Positions 16,960 to 26,231 of a stretch of DNA of 64,000 nucleotides are shown here, piece by piece; positions within the stretch are counted from its first letter, which is position 1; the number at the start of each line of letters is the position of its first letter. The stretch comes from Pararhizobium qamdonense (GTDB taxonomy: Bacteria; Pseudomonadota; Alphaproteobacteria; Rhizobiales; Rhizobiaceae): positions 1,209,001 to 1,273,000 of the forward strand of contig NZ_CP119566.1 in assembly GCF_029277445.1 (NCBI RefSeq), given 5' to 3'. Both the position numbers and the translations under genes were made by a program. The notes under the pieces are model-generated. The model was given only the letters and a program-made list of their open reading frames with translations. It had not been told where the DNA came from and did not search any database.

Positions 16960-18822
16960 CTATGCCTGTCTATCAAGCACTTCCAACTCGTCGATCAGTC
17001 CTTCCAGCATCGACAGGCCCTGTGCCCAGAACGACGGATCGGTGGCGTCGAGGCCAAAGGGTGCGAGAAGCTCGGAGTGATGCTTGGTGCCACCCGCCTT
17101 CAGGAGCTCGAAATATTTCTGCTGAAAGCCGGTTTCGGCCTTTTGATAGACGGCGTAGAGCGAGTTGACCAGGCAATCGCCGAAGGCATAGGCATAGACG
17201 TAGAAGGGCGAATGGATGAAGTGGGGGATATAGGCCCAGTAGGTCTCGTAGCCCTCGGAAATCCGGATGGCCGGACCGAGGCTTTCTTCCTGAACCGACA
17301 GCCACAACTGGCCGATATCGTCGGCAGTTAGCTCGCCATTCTTTCGGGCGGTGTGCACCTTGCGCTCGAATTCGTAAAAGGCGATCTGGCGCACGACCGT
17401 GTTGATCATGTCCTCGACCTTCTGGGCAAGCATGGCCTTGCGTTCACGCTTGTCCTTCGTCTTGTCGAGCAGGGCCCGGAAAGTCAGCATTTCGCCGAAG
17501 ACGGAGGCGGTTTCAGCCAGGGTCAGCGGCGTCGAGGCCATCAGCGCACCCTGGCCGCCGGCCAGAACCTGATGCACGCCATGGCCGAGCTCATGGGCGA
17601 GCGTCATCACGTCGCGCGGCTTGCCCATATAATTAACCAGCACGTAAGGATGCGCGGACGGCACCGTCGGATGTGCAAAGGCGCCCGGCGCCTTGCCGGG
17701 ACGCACCGGCGCATCGATCCAGCCGCCATCGAAAAAGCGCCGGGCGATATCGGCCATTTCCGGCTGGAAGCCCGCATAGGCGGATAGAACCGTTTCCTTG
17801 GCTTCGCTCCATGGGATCAGCGTCGCCGGCGTTTCCGGCAGCGGCGCGTTGCGGTCCCAGAATTCCATCTGTTCCATGCCGAGCCACTTGGCCTTCATCG
17901 CATAATAGCGGTGCGACAGCCGCGGATAGGCATCCTTCACGGCTGCAGCCAGCGCATCGACCACGTCGCGTTCGACACGGTTGGCCAGGTGGCGGCTGTC
18001 GGCGATATCGGTAAAGCCGCGCCAGCGATCGGAGATGTCCTTGTCTTTGGCGAGCGTGTTGGTGATCAGCGTGAAGGTGCGGATATTGTCCTTGAAGGTC
18101 TTGGCCAGTGCAGCTGCCGCCTTCTTGCGGATCTCCGGATCGGCTTCCTGCAGCATGCTCAGCGTCACTTCGAGCGGCAGCGTCTCCCCATCGACCTTAA
18201 AGGTCAGCGCCGCCATGGTTTCATCGAACAGCCGGTTGAAGGCGCTGGCGCCGGTCATCGATTTTTCGAGGAAGAGCTGCTCGATCTTGTCATCCAGCTG
18301 GTAGGGCTTGTCCATGCGCAGATCAACGAGCCACGGCTTGTAATGGGCTGCAAGCGTGTCGGTTTCGAGCGCTCTGTCGATGACGGCGTCGTCGATGCGG
18401 TTGAGTTCCAGCGCAAAGAACAGGAGATGGCTCGCCATATCCGTGAGCTTCGCCTGGGCATCGCCATAGAGCTTGCCGTTGGCCGGATTGGACGTGTCGG
18501 AAAAATAGGTGAGGCCGGCGAAGGAGCCGATCTTGCCCATCAGATCTTCGAGCACTTCATATTCGCGCACCGCCGCGCCGATGCCCGCGTCTCCTTTAAG
18601 CGCTGCTGCATCCGACAGCTTGCCCTTCCATTTGGCCTCGAAGGCCTTGGCGAGCGTGTCCGCCTTTTCCAGGTCGCCGAGATATTCCGCAGAGCTTGCC
18701 GAGGGGTAGAGATCCTCCAGTTTCCAGGTGGGCAGATCGCCCAATTCCACCGCATTCGCGCCACCGGACGAGGCGGAAAGGGCGATGCGTGACGATGTCT
18801 GGAAGGCAGAGAAATGAGGCAT
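16960..18822 (-). CDS. pepF: M3 family oligoendopeptidase F
   Basis: Cytoplasmic zinc metallopeptidase degrading short oligopeptides. The 620-residue protein matches PepF-type length. It carries the zinc motif HELGH (around residue 410, in MTLAHELGHGVHQ) and the third ligand region in LAETASVFGEML. The C-terminal SEGYETYWAYIPHF..PFYVYAYAFG block is also typical. It has no signal peptide. It is followed by the inverted repeat pair and then pabB on the same strand. Confidence 0.93.
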   Translation of the reverse strand: MPHFSAFQTSSRIALSASSGGANAVELGDLPTWKLEDLYPSASSAEYLGDLEKADTLAKAFEAKWKGKLSDAAALKGDAGIGAAVREYEVLEDLMGKIGSFAGLTYFSDTSNPANGKLYGDAQAKLTDMASHLLFFALELNRIDDAVIDRALETDTLAAHYKPWLVDLRMDKPYQLDDKIEQLFLEKSMTGASAFNRLFDETMAALTFKVDGETLPLEVTLSMLQEADPEIRKKAAAALAKTFKDNIRTFTLITNTLAKDKDISDRWRGFTDIADSRHLANRVERDVVDALAAAVKDAYPRLSHRYYAMKAKWLGMEQMEFWDRNAPLPETPATLIPWSEAKETVLSAYAGFQPEMADIARRFFDGGWIDAPVRPGKAPGAFAHPTVPSAHPYVLVNYMGKPRDVMTLAHELGHGVHQVLAGGQGALMASTPLTLAETASVFGEMLTFRALLDKTKDKRERKAMLAQKVEDMINTVVRQIAFYEFERKVHTARKNGELTADDIGQLWLSVQEESLGPAIRISEGYETYWAYIPHFIHSPFYVYAYAFGDCLVNSLYAVYQKAETGFQQKYFELLKAGGTKHHSELLAPFGLDATDPSFWAQGLSMLEGLIDELEVLDRQA

Positions 18823-19026
18823 GGGCGGTCACTCTATTTGTCGATGCCGGCCCGGTTTCGGGCGGCGAAGCAGAGGTCGGATATGGGTCCATGACCTAAC
18901 GTCGGCAATGGATAAAATGCAAGCATTTCTCAAAAGAGGATTTTCAGGCCTTTCTGACAGGAATGTTTCTCACGATACGGCACATGACGTGGCGATCGGG
19001 TTCTACGCGGAAAGCAGGAGGCCTTC

Positions 19027-20577
19027 ATGACATCCCAAATTCTCGTCATCGATGACGATCCGGTCCAGCGCCGGCTGCTGACGAACATGATCGAGCGGCT
19101 CGGTCACATCGCCCATCTCGCCGATAACGGACGCAGCGGTCTGGAATTGCTGGAGCGCAAGCGCGGGCTGATCAGCGTTATCCTTCTCGATCTGATGATG
19201 CCTGAAATGAACGGCCATGGTTTTCTCGAGGCCATCGCCGAGCGCGGCATCGATACGCCCGTGATCGTGCAGACAGGGCAGGGTGGCATCGAGACGGTGG
19301 TTCTCGCCATGCAGGCCGGCGCCTTCGATTTCGTGGTCAAGCCGGTCTCGCCCGAGCGGCTTTCCGTTGCCATTACCAATGCCTTGAAGATGGATCATCG
19401 CGAGGGCAAGAGTGGGCGCGCGCCAAAACGGTCACGCAGCGGCACCGTCGGGTTCGACGATATCGTCTCGGCAAGTCCTGCAATGATCCGGGTGCTCGAC
19501 CTGGCGCGCCGCGCGGCGCAGTCCAATATTCCGATCGTCCTCGAAGGCGAATCCGGCGTCGGCAAGGAAATGGTCGCCCGGGCCATCCAGCATGCCAGCG
19601 AGCGCGCCAGCAAACCGTTTATCACGGTCAATTGTGGGGCCATCCCGCACAATCTGGTGGAGAGCATTCTCTTTGGCCATGAAAAGGGTGCCTTTACCGG
19701 CGCCACTGAAAAACATTCCGGCAAATTTGCCGATGCCGATGGCGGCACGCTGTTCCTGGATGAGATCGGCGACCTGCCGCTTGAAGTTCAGGTGAAGCTG
19801 CTGCGCGCCGTGCAGCAGGGCGAGATCGAAACGATCGGCGCCCGCCATCCGCAAAAGGTCAATGTCCGGCTAATCTCGGCCACCAATAAGGACCTCATCA
19901 ATGAAGTCCGGGAGGGCCGCTTCCGCGAGGATCTCTATTACCGGCTGAACGTGTTTCCGATCGCCATGCCGGCGCTGCGCAAGCGCAAGGAGGATATTCC
20001 GGTTCTCGTTCGCACTTTCGTCGAGCGTTTCGCGCTGGAGCAGCGGCTCGCATCGCCGCTTTCGGTTTCCAGCGGCGCAATGGCGCTTCTGACGGCCTAT
20101 GACTGGCCGGGCAATATCCGCCAGCTGGAAAATGCCATCTTCCGGGCGGTCGTTCTGGCAGAGGGGAGCGAACTGACGGTCAAGGATTTCCCGCAGATCG
20201 CCACACAGATCCCCGGCTATGTCGTTGCCGAAAAGTCGGGCTTCACCTGGGAGGAGACGGGGCCTGCCAAGGGCGCGGTTGCGGACGCCAATTATCTGCC
20301 GCCGGTCTATCCGCATTTCAGCGCTGCCGAGAAGGCCGATCCGCGCAGTGCTGCGCCGGATCAGCACTCTGAAAACGCGATTGCCAGCGTCGATGACGGC
20401 GGCAATGTGCGAAAGCTCGCCGATGTGGAAGAGGAACTGATTCGGTTTGCGCTGAAATTCTACCGGGGTCAGATGAGCCAGGTGGCGCGCAAGCTTGGCA
20501 TCGGGCGCTCGACATTGTACCGTAAACTCAAGGATTACGGCATCAACCCGGACGATCCGTTCAGCGAGGCCGCGTAA
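19027..20577 (+). CDS. sigma-54-dependent response regulator, NtrC family (orphan)
   Basis: A 516-residue regulator in three parts: receiver domain (phospho-acceptor D55 in VILLDLMMPEMNG), AAA+ domain (~145-375, Walker A GESGVGKE, sigma-54 contact loop GAFTGA, FLDEIGDLPL, WPGNIRQLENA), and a Fis-type helix-turn-helix at the C-terminus (MSQVARKLGIGRSTLYRKLKDYG). The intact GAFTGA loop indicates true sigma-54 activation. AGGAGG precedes the ATG. No histidine kinase is adjacent. The next gene encodes a DUF882 cell-wall protein. Confidence 0.93.
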   Translation: MTSQILVIDDDPVQRRLLTNMIERLGHIAHLADNGRSGLELLERKRGLISVILLDLMMPEMNGHGFLEAIAERGIDTPVIVQTGQGGIETVVLAMQAGAFDFVVKPVSPERLSVAITNALKMDHREGKSGRAPKRSRSGTVGFDDIVSASPAMIRVLDLARRAAQSNIPIVLEGESGVGKEMVARAIQHASERASKPFITVNCGAIPHNLVESILFGHEKGAFTGATEKHSGKFADADGGTLFLDEIGDLPLEVQVKLLRAVQQGEIETIGARHPQKVNVRLISATNKDLINEVREGRFREDLYYRLNVFPIAMPALRKRKEDIPVLVRTFVERFALEQRLASPLSVSSGAMALLTAYDWPGNIRQLENAIFRAVVLAEGSELTVKDFPQIATQIPGYVVAEKSGFTWEETGPAKGAVADANYLPPVYPHFSAAEKADPRSAAPDQHSENAIASVDDGGNVRKLADVEEELIRFALKFYRGQMSQVARKLGIGRSTLYRKLKDYGINPDDPFSEAA

Positions 20578-20638
20578 AACGAGGGATAACAATCCCTAAC
20601 GTTCCGTCGCATTTGGATGTTGTCGTTTAGACCTTGTT

Positions 20639-20653
20639 AGTGAACCATTCACT
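20639..20653. promoter_or_regulatory. palindrome upstream of the DUF882 gene
   Basis: AGTGAA-CCA-TTCACT forms a perfect 6-bp inverted repeat, followed by the AT-rich TATATTATAAGG. It lies about 100 bases upstream of the DUF882 gene and after the regulator stop. It may be an operator over a promoter, but no binding protein is identified. Confidence 0.4.
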
Positions 20654-20761
20654 ATATTATAAGGATAAGCGATGACTGTGGCATATTTGCCATGCTGTCA
20701 CCGCAATTGACAGTCATCTGATCAGCCACGGGACGTATTGTCCTTCGGACGGGGATTGAGT

Positions 20762-22672
20762 TTGCAAAATTTGTTCGGATTCAAGAAGCCTAACGGCTCC
20801 GTGATAGCCCGCTTTTGCGCCGCGGTTGCCCGTAAGGTGCCGCGTGTTCTCGCATCGCTTCTGATCACAGCGTCCATGGTCACGCCTGGCTTTGCGCCGC
20901 CTGTCGAGGCAGCAGGCCAGACGCGCACGCTCAAGCTTTATTTCATCCACACCCAGGAAAAAGCGTCGATCACCTTCAAGCGCAATGGCCGATACGATGC
21001 CAAGGGCCTGCAGGAGATCAACCGCTTCCTGCGCGACTGGCGCCGCAATGAGCCGACGAAGATGGATCCCCATCTTCTCGACCTCGTCTGGGAAGTCTAC
21101 CAGAAGAGCGGATCGCGCGATTATATCCACGTCGTCTCCGCCTACCGTTCGCCGGCCACCAACGGCATGCTGCGGTCGCGCTCCAAGGGCGTTGCCAAGA
21201 AAAGCCAGCATATGCTCGGCAAGGCGATGGATTTCTACCTGCCCGACGTCAAGTTGAAGACCCTTCGCGAAATCGGCATGAAGTTCCAGGTCGGCGGCGT
21301 CGGCTTTTATCCAACATCCGGCTCGCCGTTCGTGCATATGGATGTCGGCGGCGTTCGCGCCTGGCCGCGCATGACCCGCAACGAACTCGTCCGGCTGTTC
21401 CCGGACGGCAAGACATTGCACGTGCCGGCCGACGGCAAGCCGTTGCCGGGCTATGAACTGGCCGTTGCGGACTACAAGCGCCGTGTGGGTGCCAGCGCGT
21501 TCGAAGTGGCCGGTGGCGGAACCAAGGGTGCGGGCGACAAGGACACCACCAAGCGCAAGGGCACTCTGTTTGCCATGCTCTTCGGCGCCGGCGGCGACGA
21601 GGATGAAGAACCCAATGCAATCGCCAGCGCTGCTGATGCGGAAGGCTCTGACGAGCAGCCCGCTGCAAAGGCTAAGGTTACGCAGGTTGCTGCCGCAGAA
21701 CAGCCCCTGCCTGGCGTTGATAATTCCGTTGCCGCCGCCGCCGAGCAGCAGCAGAAGATTGCAGCTCCCGTTCCCGGCGTAAGGCCAGCCTTTAGGGATG
21801 CCGATGCCGGCATTCAGACGGCGCTGGTTGCGCCCGCCAAGGAAACCGCGCAGGAGGCCTGGGCTGCCGCCCTGCCGGCGCCGGCCGAGACGCCCCAAAG
21901 CGAATATGCCGACCTGACCACCTACAAGATTCCGGTGCCGCAGATGCTGGGCAAACGTGGATCGAACGGCGACGCCGGAACCGACACGCTGATGGCGTCG
22001 ACCGATCCGAATGCGGCGGTTCTGCCTGAAGATGTCGCAGCGCTCGGTTTTGTCCCGGTTCCCGGGTCGCGTCCTGCGGGCGAAGAAGCGCTGATGGCCG
22101 TAGCCGACGCCAATGTTGCCGTTCCCTCCTTTGCCGAACGGGTACAGCCGCAGGCCGTTGCCCTGGCGCAAAAGCCCGTGGAAGCCGTAGCCGAGGCGCA
22201 GACGCGGGTTGCCCAGACACCGGTTGCCCAAACACCGGTTGTTCAGACACGGGTTGCCTTGGCGACGCCGACGCAGAAGGAACAGCCGGTCGAGATGGCC
22301 GCGTTCGTGCCGCAACCGTCTGCTGCCGCGCGCGGCGCCGTGTTTGACAATGCATTCGACCCCAATGCCGAAGCGCCAGCCAAGGGCAAGCGCCCGAAGA
22401 AGCAGGAAGCCGACGCTGCGACCCGCTCTTCCGTGCGCACCGAGCCGAAGCTAACCCAGCAGATCATTTCCTCCTGGGCGCTGAGCAATGGCCGCATGGC
22501 GACGCTTTCCAAGCCGGTCAAGGCACCGCGCTTTGTCAGCAAGTCGTTGCGCGCGTCCCCGACGACGGTCTATTCGGCTGGCTTCTCGAACGAAGCCGTG
22601 ACGGCTGACACGGCCCGTTTTAGCGGCTCCGCCGTCAACTTCCTGGAAGTGAAGAAGTTCAGCACCAACTGA
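20762..22672 (+). CDS. DUF882 (YcbK/peptidase M15-like) envelope protein with long low-complexity tail
   Basis: The N-terminus has a twin-lysine start, an Arg-rich stretch and a hydrophobic segment (VLASLLITASMVTPGFAPPVEA), so it is exported. The DUF882 domain follows (~residues 50-200) with the M15-type metal motifs SAYRSPATN, SQHMLGKAMDFYLPD and FVHMDVGG, suggesting peptidoglycan carboxypeptidase-like activity. The remaining ~400 residues are Ala/Pro/Val/Glu-rich, with a 15-bp tandem repeat at 22207-22258. TTG 20762 has GGGGA six bases upstream. An alternative TTG at 20738 would add eight residues. A terminator follows. Confidence 0.85.
   Translation: MQNLFGFKKPNGSVIARFCAAVARKVPRVLASLLITASMVTPGFAPPVEAAGQTRTLKLYFIHTQEKASITFKRNGRYDAKGLQEINRFLRDWRRNEPTKMDPHLLDLVWEVYQKSGSRDYIHVVSAYRSPATNGMLRSRSKGVAKKSQHMLGKAMDFYLPDVKLKTLREIGMKFQVGGVGFYPTSGSPFVHMDVGGVRAWPRMTRNELVRLFPDGKTLHVPADGKPLPGYELAVADYKRRVGASAFEVAGGGTKGAGDKDTTKRKGTLFAMLFGAGGDEDEEPNAIASAADAEGSDEQPAAKAKVTQVAAAEQPLPGVDNSVAAAAEQQQKIAAPVPGVRPAFRDADAGIQTALVAPAKETAQEAWAAALPAPAETPQSEYADLTTYKIPVPQMLGKRGSNGDAGTDTLMASTDPNAAVLPEDVAALGFVPVPGSRPAGEEALMAVADANVAVPSFAERVQPQAVALAQKPVEAVAEAQTRVAQTPVAQTPVVQTRVALATPTQKEQPVEMAAFVPQPSAAARGAVFDNAFDPNAEAPAKGKRPKKQEADAATRSSVRTEPKLTQQIISSWALSNGRMATLSKPVKAPRFVSKSLRASPTTVYSAGFSNEAVTADTARFSGSAVNFLEVKKFSTN
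22207..22258 (+). repeat. 15-bp tandem repeat within the DUF882 gene tail
   Basis: Units GGTTGCCCAGACACC, GGTTGCCCAAACACC and GGTTGTTCAGACACG plus a partial fourth encode V-A-Q-T-P-like pentapeptides in the Pro-rich tail. Confidence 0.75.
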
Positions 22673-22694
22673 GATGGTGGTTGAAAACAGAGCG

Positions 22695-22721
22695 AGCCCG
22701 CTGGCGATGGCGGGCTTTTTT
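22695..22721 (+). terminator. Rho-independent terminator of the DUF882 gene
   Basis: AGCCCGC (22695-22701) pairs with GCGGGCT (22710-22716), followed by TTTTT. Confidence 0.85.
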
Positions 22722-22962
22722 GTATTCTGATCGCACAGTATCGACGTGCCGCATCACGCAAATGTGCGACTGCGGTGCGGATTGCCGGCTGTTTCCCTGA
22801 CCTTGAGGCGTGGCAAAAGCGCTTTCGCCTTCCTATATTCCCGTCATCTCTTTCGTTTGCCCGCGCGTTTATCGCTCGCTGTTGTTTCTGTGTTGCGTGC
22901 TACGCATGCGCCGGAAGGCTGGAAAGAGATGATCCCGTTTGAAGCGGATAAGGAGTATGCGA

Positions 22963-23409
22963 ATGCCGAACTATAGCAAGACCCCGGAAGCGATTGCGAA
23001 ATTGACTGCGGAGCAGTACCGCGTCACGCAGGAAAACGGCACGGAACGGCCTGGTACGGGGCAATATAACGACAACAAGAAGCCGGGCGTCTATGTCGAT
23101 ATCGTTTCGGGAGAGCCGCTGTTTGCGTCCTCCGACAAGTACGAATCCGGCTGCGGCTGGCCGAGCTTTACCAAGCCGATCGAGCCGGCCCATGTTGCCG
23201 AGTTACACGATGCATCGCATGGCATGACCAGGATTGAGGTTCGATCGGCCCATGGCGACAGTCATCTCGGCCACGTCTTCAACGACGGCCCGCGCGATCG
23301 CGGTGGTTTGCGCTATTGCATCAACTCGGCTTCGCTGCGTTTTGTCCCGCGCGACAAGATGGAAGCGGAAGGTTATGGTGATTATCTCGCACAGGTGGAG
23401 GATATCTGA
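22963..23409 (+). CDS. msrB: peptide-methionine (R)-S-oxide reductase
   Basis: Repairs the R-epimer of methionine sulphoxide in proteins. The 148-residue protein has [17 protein letters not shown] and the catalytic Cys in [12 protein letters not shown]. The two CxxC zinc pairs found in many MsrB are absent (GEPLFASS and AHGDSHLGH instead), so this is a zinc-free form. ATG 22963 with AGGAG eight bases upstream is preferred over an in-frame start at 22939. It overlaps msrA by one base (TGATG). Confidence 0.94.
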   Translation: MPNYSKTPEAIAKLTAEQYRVTQENGTERPGTGQYNDNKKPGVYVDIVSGEPLFASSDKYESGCGWPSFTKPIEPAHVAELHDASHGMTRIEVRSAHGDSHLGHVFNDGPRDRGGLRYCINSASLRFVPRDKMEAEGYGDYLAQVEDI

Positions 23410-23930
23410 TGACGACCGAACACGCAGTATTGGCCGGTGGCTGCTTCTGGGGCATGCAGGACCTCATCCGCCGTTATGACGGCGTCCTGTCGACGCGGGT
23501 CGGTTATACCGGCGGCGACGTCGAAAATGCGACCTATCGCAACCATGGCAACCATGCCGAGGCGATCGAAATTGCCTTCGATCCCGCAAAGATCAGCTAT
23601 CGCGAGCTCCTGGAATTCTTCTTCCAGATCCATGATCCGTCGACAGCCAACCGCCAGGGCAATGACAGAGGCCCAAGCTACCGCTCGGCCATCTACTATA
23701 CCAGCGACGCGCAAAAACAGGTTGCCCTGGAAACCATCGCCGATGTCGATGCCTCCGGGCTCTGGCCGGGAAAGGTGGTGACGGAAGTCGAACCCGCGAG
23801 CGCTTTCTGGGAAGCCGAGCCTGAGCATCAGGATTATCTGGAGCGGATTCCCAACGGCTATACCTGCCATTTCATCCGCCCGGGCTGGAAGCTGCCGCGC
23901 CGCGGCAAGGGCAGTGAAGCGGCTGCCTGA
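23409..23930 (+). CDS. msrA: peptide-methionine (S)-S-oxide reductase
   Basis: Reduces S-methionine sulphoxide. The 173-residue protein carries the catalytic Cys12 in GGCFWG, then [36 protein letters not shown] and the YRSAIYYT block. It is coupled to msrB, so both stereoisomers are repaired from one operon, and a terminator follows directly. Confidence 0.95.
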   Translation: MTTEHAVLAGGCFWGMQDLIRRYDGVLSTRVGYTGGDVENATYRNHGNHAEAIEIAFDPAKISYRELLEFFFQIHDPSTANRQGNDRGPSYRSAIYYTSDAQKQVALETIADVDASGLWPGKVVTEVEPASAFWEAEPEHQDYLERIPNGYTCHFIRPGWKLPRRGKGSEAAA

Positions 23931-23953
23931 GGCAGGTCGCATGTCTTGAATTG

Positions 23954-23984
23954 AAAAAGGCCGGTCGCGTGACCGGCCTTTTTT
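23954..23984 (+). terminator. Rho-independent terminator of msrBA
   Basis: A 10-bp perfect stem AAGGCCGGTC/GACCGGCCTT (23957-23966, 23971-23980) is followed by four T. Confidence 0.88.
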
Positions 23985-24040
23985 GATGGCGAACAGATAC
24001 CGGTCAATTGCTCGCCCGGCCTCATCCGTCATGCAGGGCG

Positions 24041-24304
24041 TTATTCTGCGTCCGGGGCTTCGATCATGCCGAGGGCTGCGAGATAGGTGTCGAGGATGGC
24101 TTCCTGTTCCATGCGCTCGTCCTTGTCCTGCTTGCGGATCGCGATGACCTTTTTCAGGATCTTCGTGTCGAAGCCGGTGCCCTTTGCTTCGCCATACACA
24201 TCCTTGATGTCGTCGGCGATGGTCTTCTTTTCTTCTTCCAGCCGCTCAATGCGCTCGATGAACGAACGAAGCTGGTCGCGTGCGACGCCGTGGGCATCCG
24301 ACAT
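24041..24304 (-). CDS. gapR: GapR-like DNA-binding protein (DUF2312)
   Basis: An 87-residue, highly charged coiled-coil protein ([29 protein letters not shown], then [15 protein letters not shown]). It matches the DUF2312 family, whose Caulobacter member GapR binds overtwisted AT-rich DNA and aids chromosome replication and cell-cycle progression. ATG 24304 has AGGAGA upstream. Monocistronic, convergent with msrBA. Confidence 0.92.
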   Translation of the reverse strand: MSDAHGVARDQLRSFIERIERLEEEKKTIADDIKDVYGEAKGTGFDTKILKKVIAIRKQDKDERMEQEAILDTYLAALGMIEAPDAE

Positions 24305-24442
24305 GGTGTTCTCCTTGTTGGGGGATATCAATGAGGGTGGGACTGAATTTGTGAGGGTGTGACCTGCCGCGAAGTGCGGTCGAGGTCAAGTGACATTGCG
24401 CAACATCGCGCTGATTTTCGGACGGGCCACGCGTACCAGGCG

Positions 24443-24748
24443 TTACTCCTTGGGCTTGCTAGCCTCAAAGGCGGCCTTCTGTTCGCCGGTCGCTTCCGTC
24501 TGGTTCAGCGCCCGCCACGCCTCGTAAGGCATGCCATAGACGATCTCGCGGGAGGCTTCCTTGTCCATATCGACGCCTGCGGCATTGGCGGCGTCGCGGT
24601 ACCAGTTGGACAGGCAGTTGCGGCAAAAGCCGGCGAGGTTCATCAGGTCGATATTCTGCACGTCGCCGCGTTCGCGCAGGTGTGACACCAGGCGGCGGAA
24701 AGCGGCGGCTTCGAATTCAAGCTGTTGTTGCGGTGTCAGGTCGCTCAT
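24443..24748 (-). CDS. DUF1244 family protein
   Basis: A 101-residue conserved alphaproteobacterial/gammaproteobacterial protein of unknown function. The body (FRRLVSHLRERGDVQNIDLMNLAGFCRNCLSNWYRDAA) includes the family's Cys pair FCRNC, compatible with metal or redox chemistry. ATG 24748 lies 20 bases after the N-formylglutamate amidohydrolase stop, so the two are probably co-transcribed. Confidence 0.85.
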   Translation of the reverse strand: MSDLTPQQQLEFEAAAFRRLVSHLRERGDVQNIDLMNLAGFCRNCLSNWYRDAANAAGVDMDKEASREIVYGMPYEAWRALNQTEATGEQKAAFEASKPKE

Positions 24749-24767
24749 GGTCAGTCTCTTTCCACTG

Positions 24768-25562
24768 TCAGAACGCATAGGGTCCGGTCCGCGACGGATA
24801 GCGCCTGATTTCGTGCAATTCGGGGCGGGCATTCAAATTTGCAAGGATCGGTCCGAGCCGGGCATCCCATTCGGCAACGCCGCTATCGTCACCGATCAGG
24901 TCCTGGCGCACTTCGATCAGAGCGTGGGCAAGCCCGGTTTCCATGCAATGGCGAAACATCGTATCGCCGCGCAGCGCGCCGTCATAGGGCTCGTTGTCGC
25001 CGACAAGGATATCGCCGGAAACCTCCAGCGCCTCGATCAGCGGCGTGACCGCGCGCGGGTCGCTGTCCCAGAGAACGGCTGTATGCCATGGGCGGGGCAC
25101 GCCCTTCCAGGCCGGTGTATAGGAATGAAGCGAGATCACCAGCGGCGCCTTGCCGCTGGCTGCGCCGACATCGGCGATGGTTTGCGAGACGGCGCGATGA
25201 TAGGGGCGGTGGAACCGGTTGAGGCGGTTTTCCCATTCCTGCGGTGTGATCGGGTGGTTTCCGGGAATGATGGCGCCATCGGAAATCTTCATGATCAGCG
25301 TCGGATCGTCTTCGCCCCGGTTCGGATCAATCAGCAGCCTTGAAAAACAGCTGAGCACGGCGGGAACGCCAAGCCGCATGGCGAGCCTGCGCACCAGCGG
25401 CTCGACGCCGATATCATAGGCGATGTGACGGGCAAAGGCATTTTCAGGAAGACCGAGCCCGCCATATTCTGCGGGCAGGCGGTTGGTCGCATGATCGGCG
25501 AGCAGAACCAGCCCGGCTTGATTGTTTCCTTGAATGACCTCGAAAGACGATGTTTCCGGCAT
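24768..25562 (-). CDS. N-formylglutamate amidohydrolase family protein
   Basis: A 264-residue hydrolase of the FGase (HutG-like) family. Typical blocks are LLADHATNRLPAEYGGLGLP (metal His), SRLLIDPNRGEDDP, HRPYHRAV, LVISLHSYTPAW and LAHALIEVRQDLI. It may hydrolyse N-formylglutamate from histidine breakdown or another N-acylated amino acid. No hut genes are nearby, so the substrate is open. DUF1244 follows in the same operon. Confidence 0.87.
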   Translation of the reverse strand: MPETSSFEVIQGNNQAGLVLLADHATNRLPAEYGGLGLPENAFARHIAYDIGVEPLVRRLAMRLGVPAVLSCFSRLLIDPNRGEDDPTLIMKISDGAIIPGNHPITPQEWENRLNRFHRPYHRAVSQTIADVGAASGKAPLVISLHSYTPAWKGVPRPWHTAVLWDSDPRAVTPLIEALEVSGDILVGDNEPYDGALRGDTMFRHCMETGLAHALIEVRQDLIGDDSGVAEWDARLGPILANLNARPELHEIRRYPSRTGPYAF

Positions 25563-25745
25563 ACAGTATCAACTCGTTTCACTCTTGACGGAATTTGATG
25601 GCATGCCGTGGCAGCAATCGCAAGGTAATGGCTATTTTACGATCTTTCCGACAATAAAAACCCGAATGTAATCGATTAGACCCGCGTTGACATTCGGGCC
25701 CCACCGTCGCAAGAAAGTCCCTCGACAAATCGCAACGGAGACCCA

Positions 25746-26231
25746 TTGGAAACCGTGTCCAGATATCCTTTCTCCAGGCTGAATCTGCGGAGCTGGTCTT
25801 TAAGCGCTGTTCTCCTCTTCGTTCTGACCGCGTTTTCGCCGGCCCTGATCGCAAGTGAAGCGCACGCCGAATTCCGCGTCTGCAATGGTACCCAGAATCT
25901 GGTCGGCGTGGCCATCGGCTATCGCGCCAAGGAGGGCTGGATCACCGAAGGGTGGTGGCAGGTTCCGGCGACGACATGCGCGACCCTGATCGAGGGCGAA
26001 CTCCAATCACGATATTATTACCTCTATGCTGAAGATGCGGCGCGCGGTGGACGCTGGACCGGTGACGTCAATATGTGCGTCGCCGAAAACGAGTTCAAGG
26101 TGACCGGCGTGCAGGACTGTTTCGCACGCGGTTTTCAGCGGATGGGCTTCAAGGAATACGACACGGGGCGTCAGGGAAGCTGGATGGTTCAGTTGTCCGA
26201 CACCCCAGGGACTCAAGAAAGCCACAACTGA
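25746..26231 (+). CDS. DUF1036 family exported protein
   Basis: A 161-residue protein with an N-terminal signal/anchor (WSLSAVLLFVLTAFSPALIASEAHA) then the DUF1036 domain (FRVCNGTQNLVGVAIGYRAKEGW, EGWWQVPATTCATLI, CFARGF), with conserved Cys that could pair. Function unknown. The start is TTG 25746, five bases after GGAG. The stop overlaps the pyruvate kinase ATG by one base, an arrangement I recall from other rhizobia. Confidence 0.82.
   Translation: METVSRYPFSRLNLRSWSLSAVLLFVLTAFSPALIASEAHAEFRVCNGTQNLVGVAIGYRAKEGWITEGWWQVPATTCATLIEGELQSRYYYLYAEDAARGGRWTGDVNMCVAENEFKVTGVQDCFARGFQRMGFKEYDTGRQGSWMVQLSDTPGTQESHN

Noticed and set aside
15826..17331. 501-codon plus-strand frame opposite pabB and pepF
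   Set aside because: Runs across two minus-strand genes and a repeat; shadow.
20678..20693. TGGCATATTTGCCATGC resembling a sigma-54 -24/-12 promoter
   Set aside because: The GG and GC elements are 12 rather than 10 bases apart, so the required spacing fails.
20714..22315. 533-codon minus-strand frame opposite the DUF882 gene
   Set aside because: Its Gly/Arg/Leu-rich composition mirrors the Ala/Pro-rich tail; shadow.
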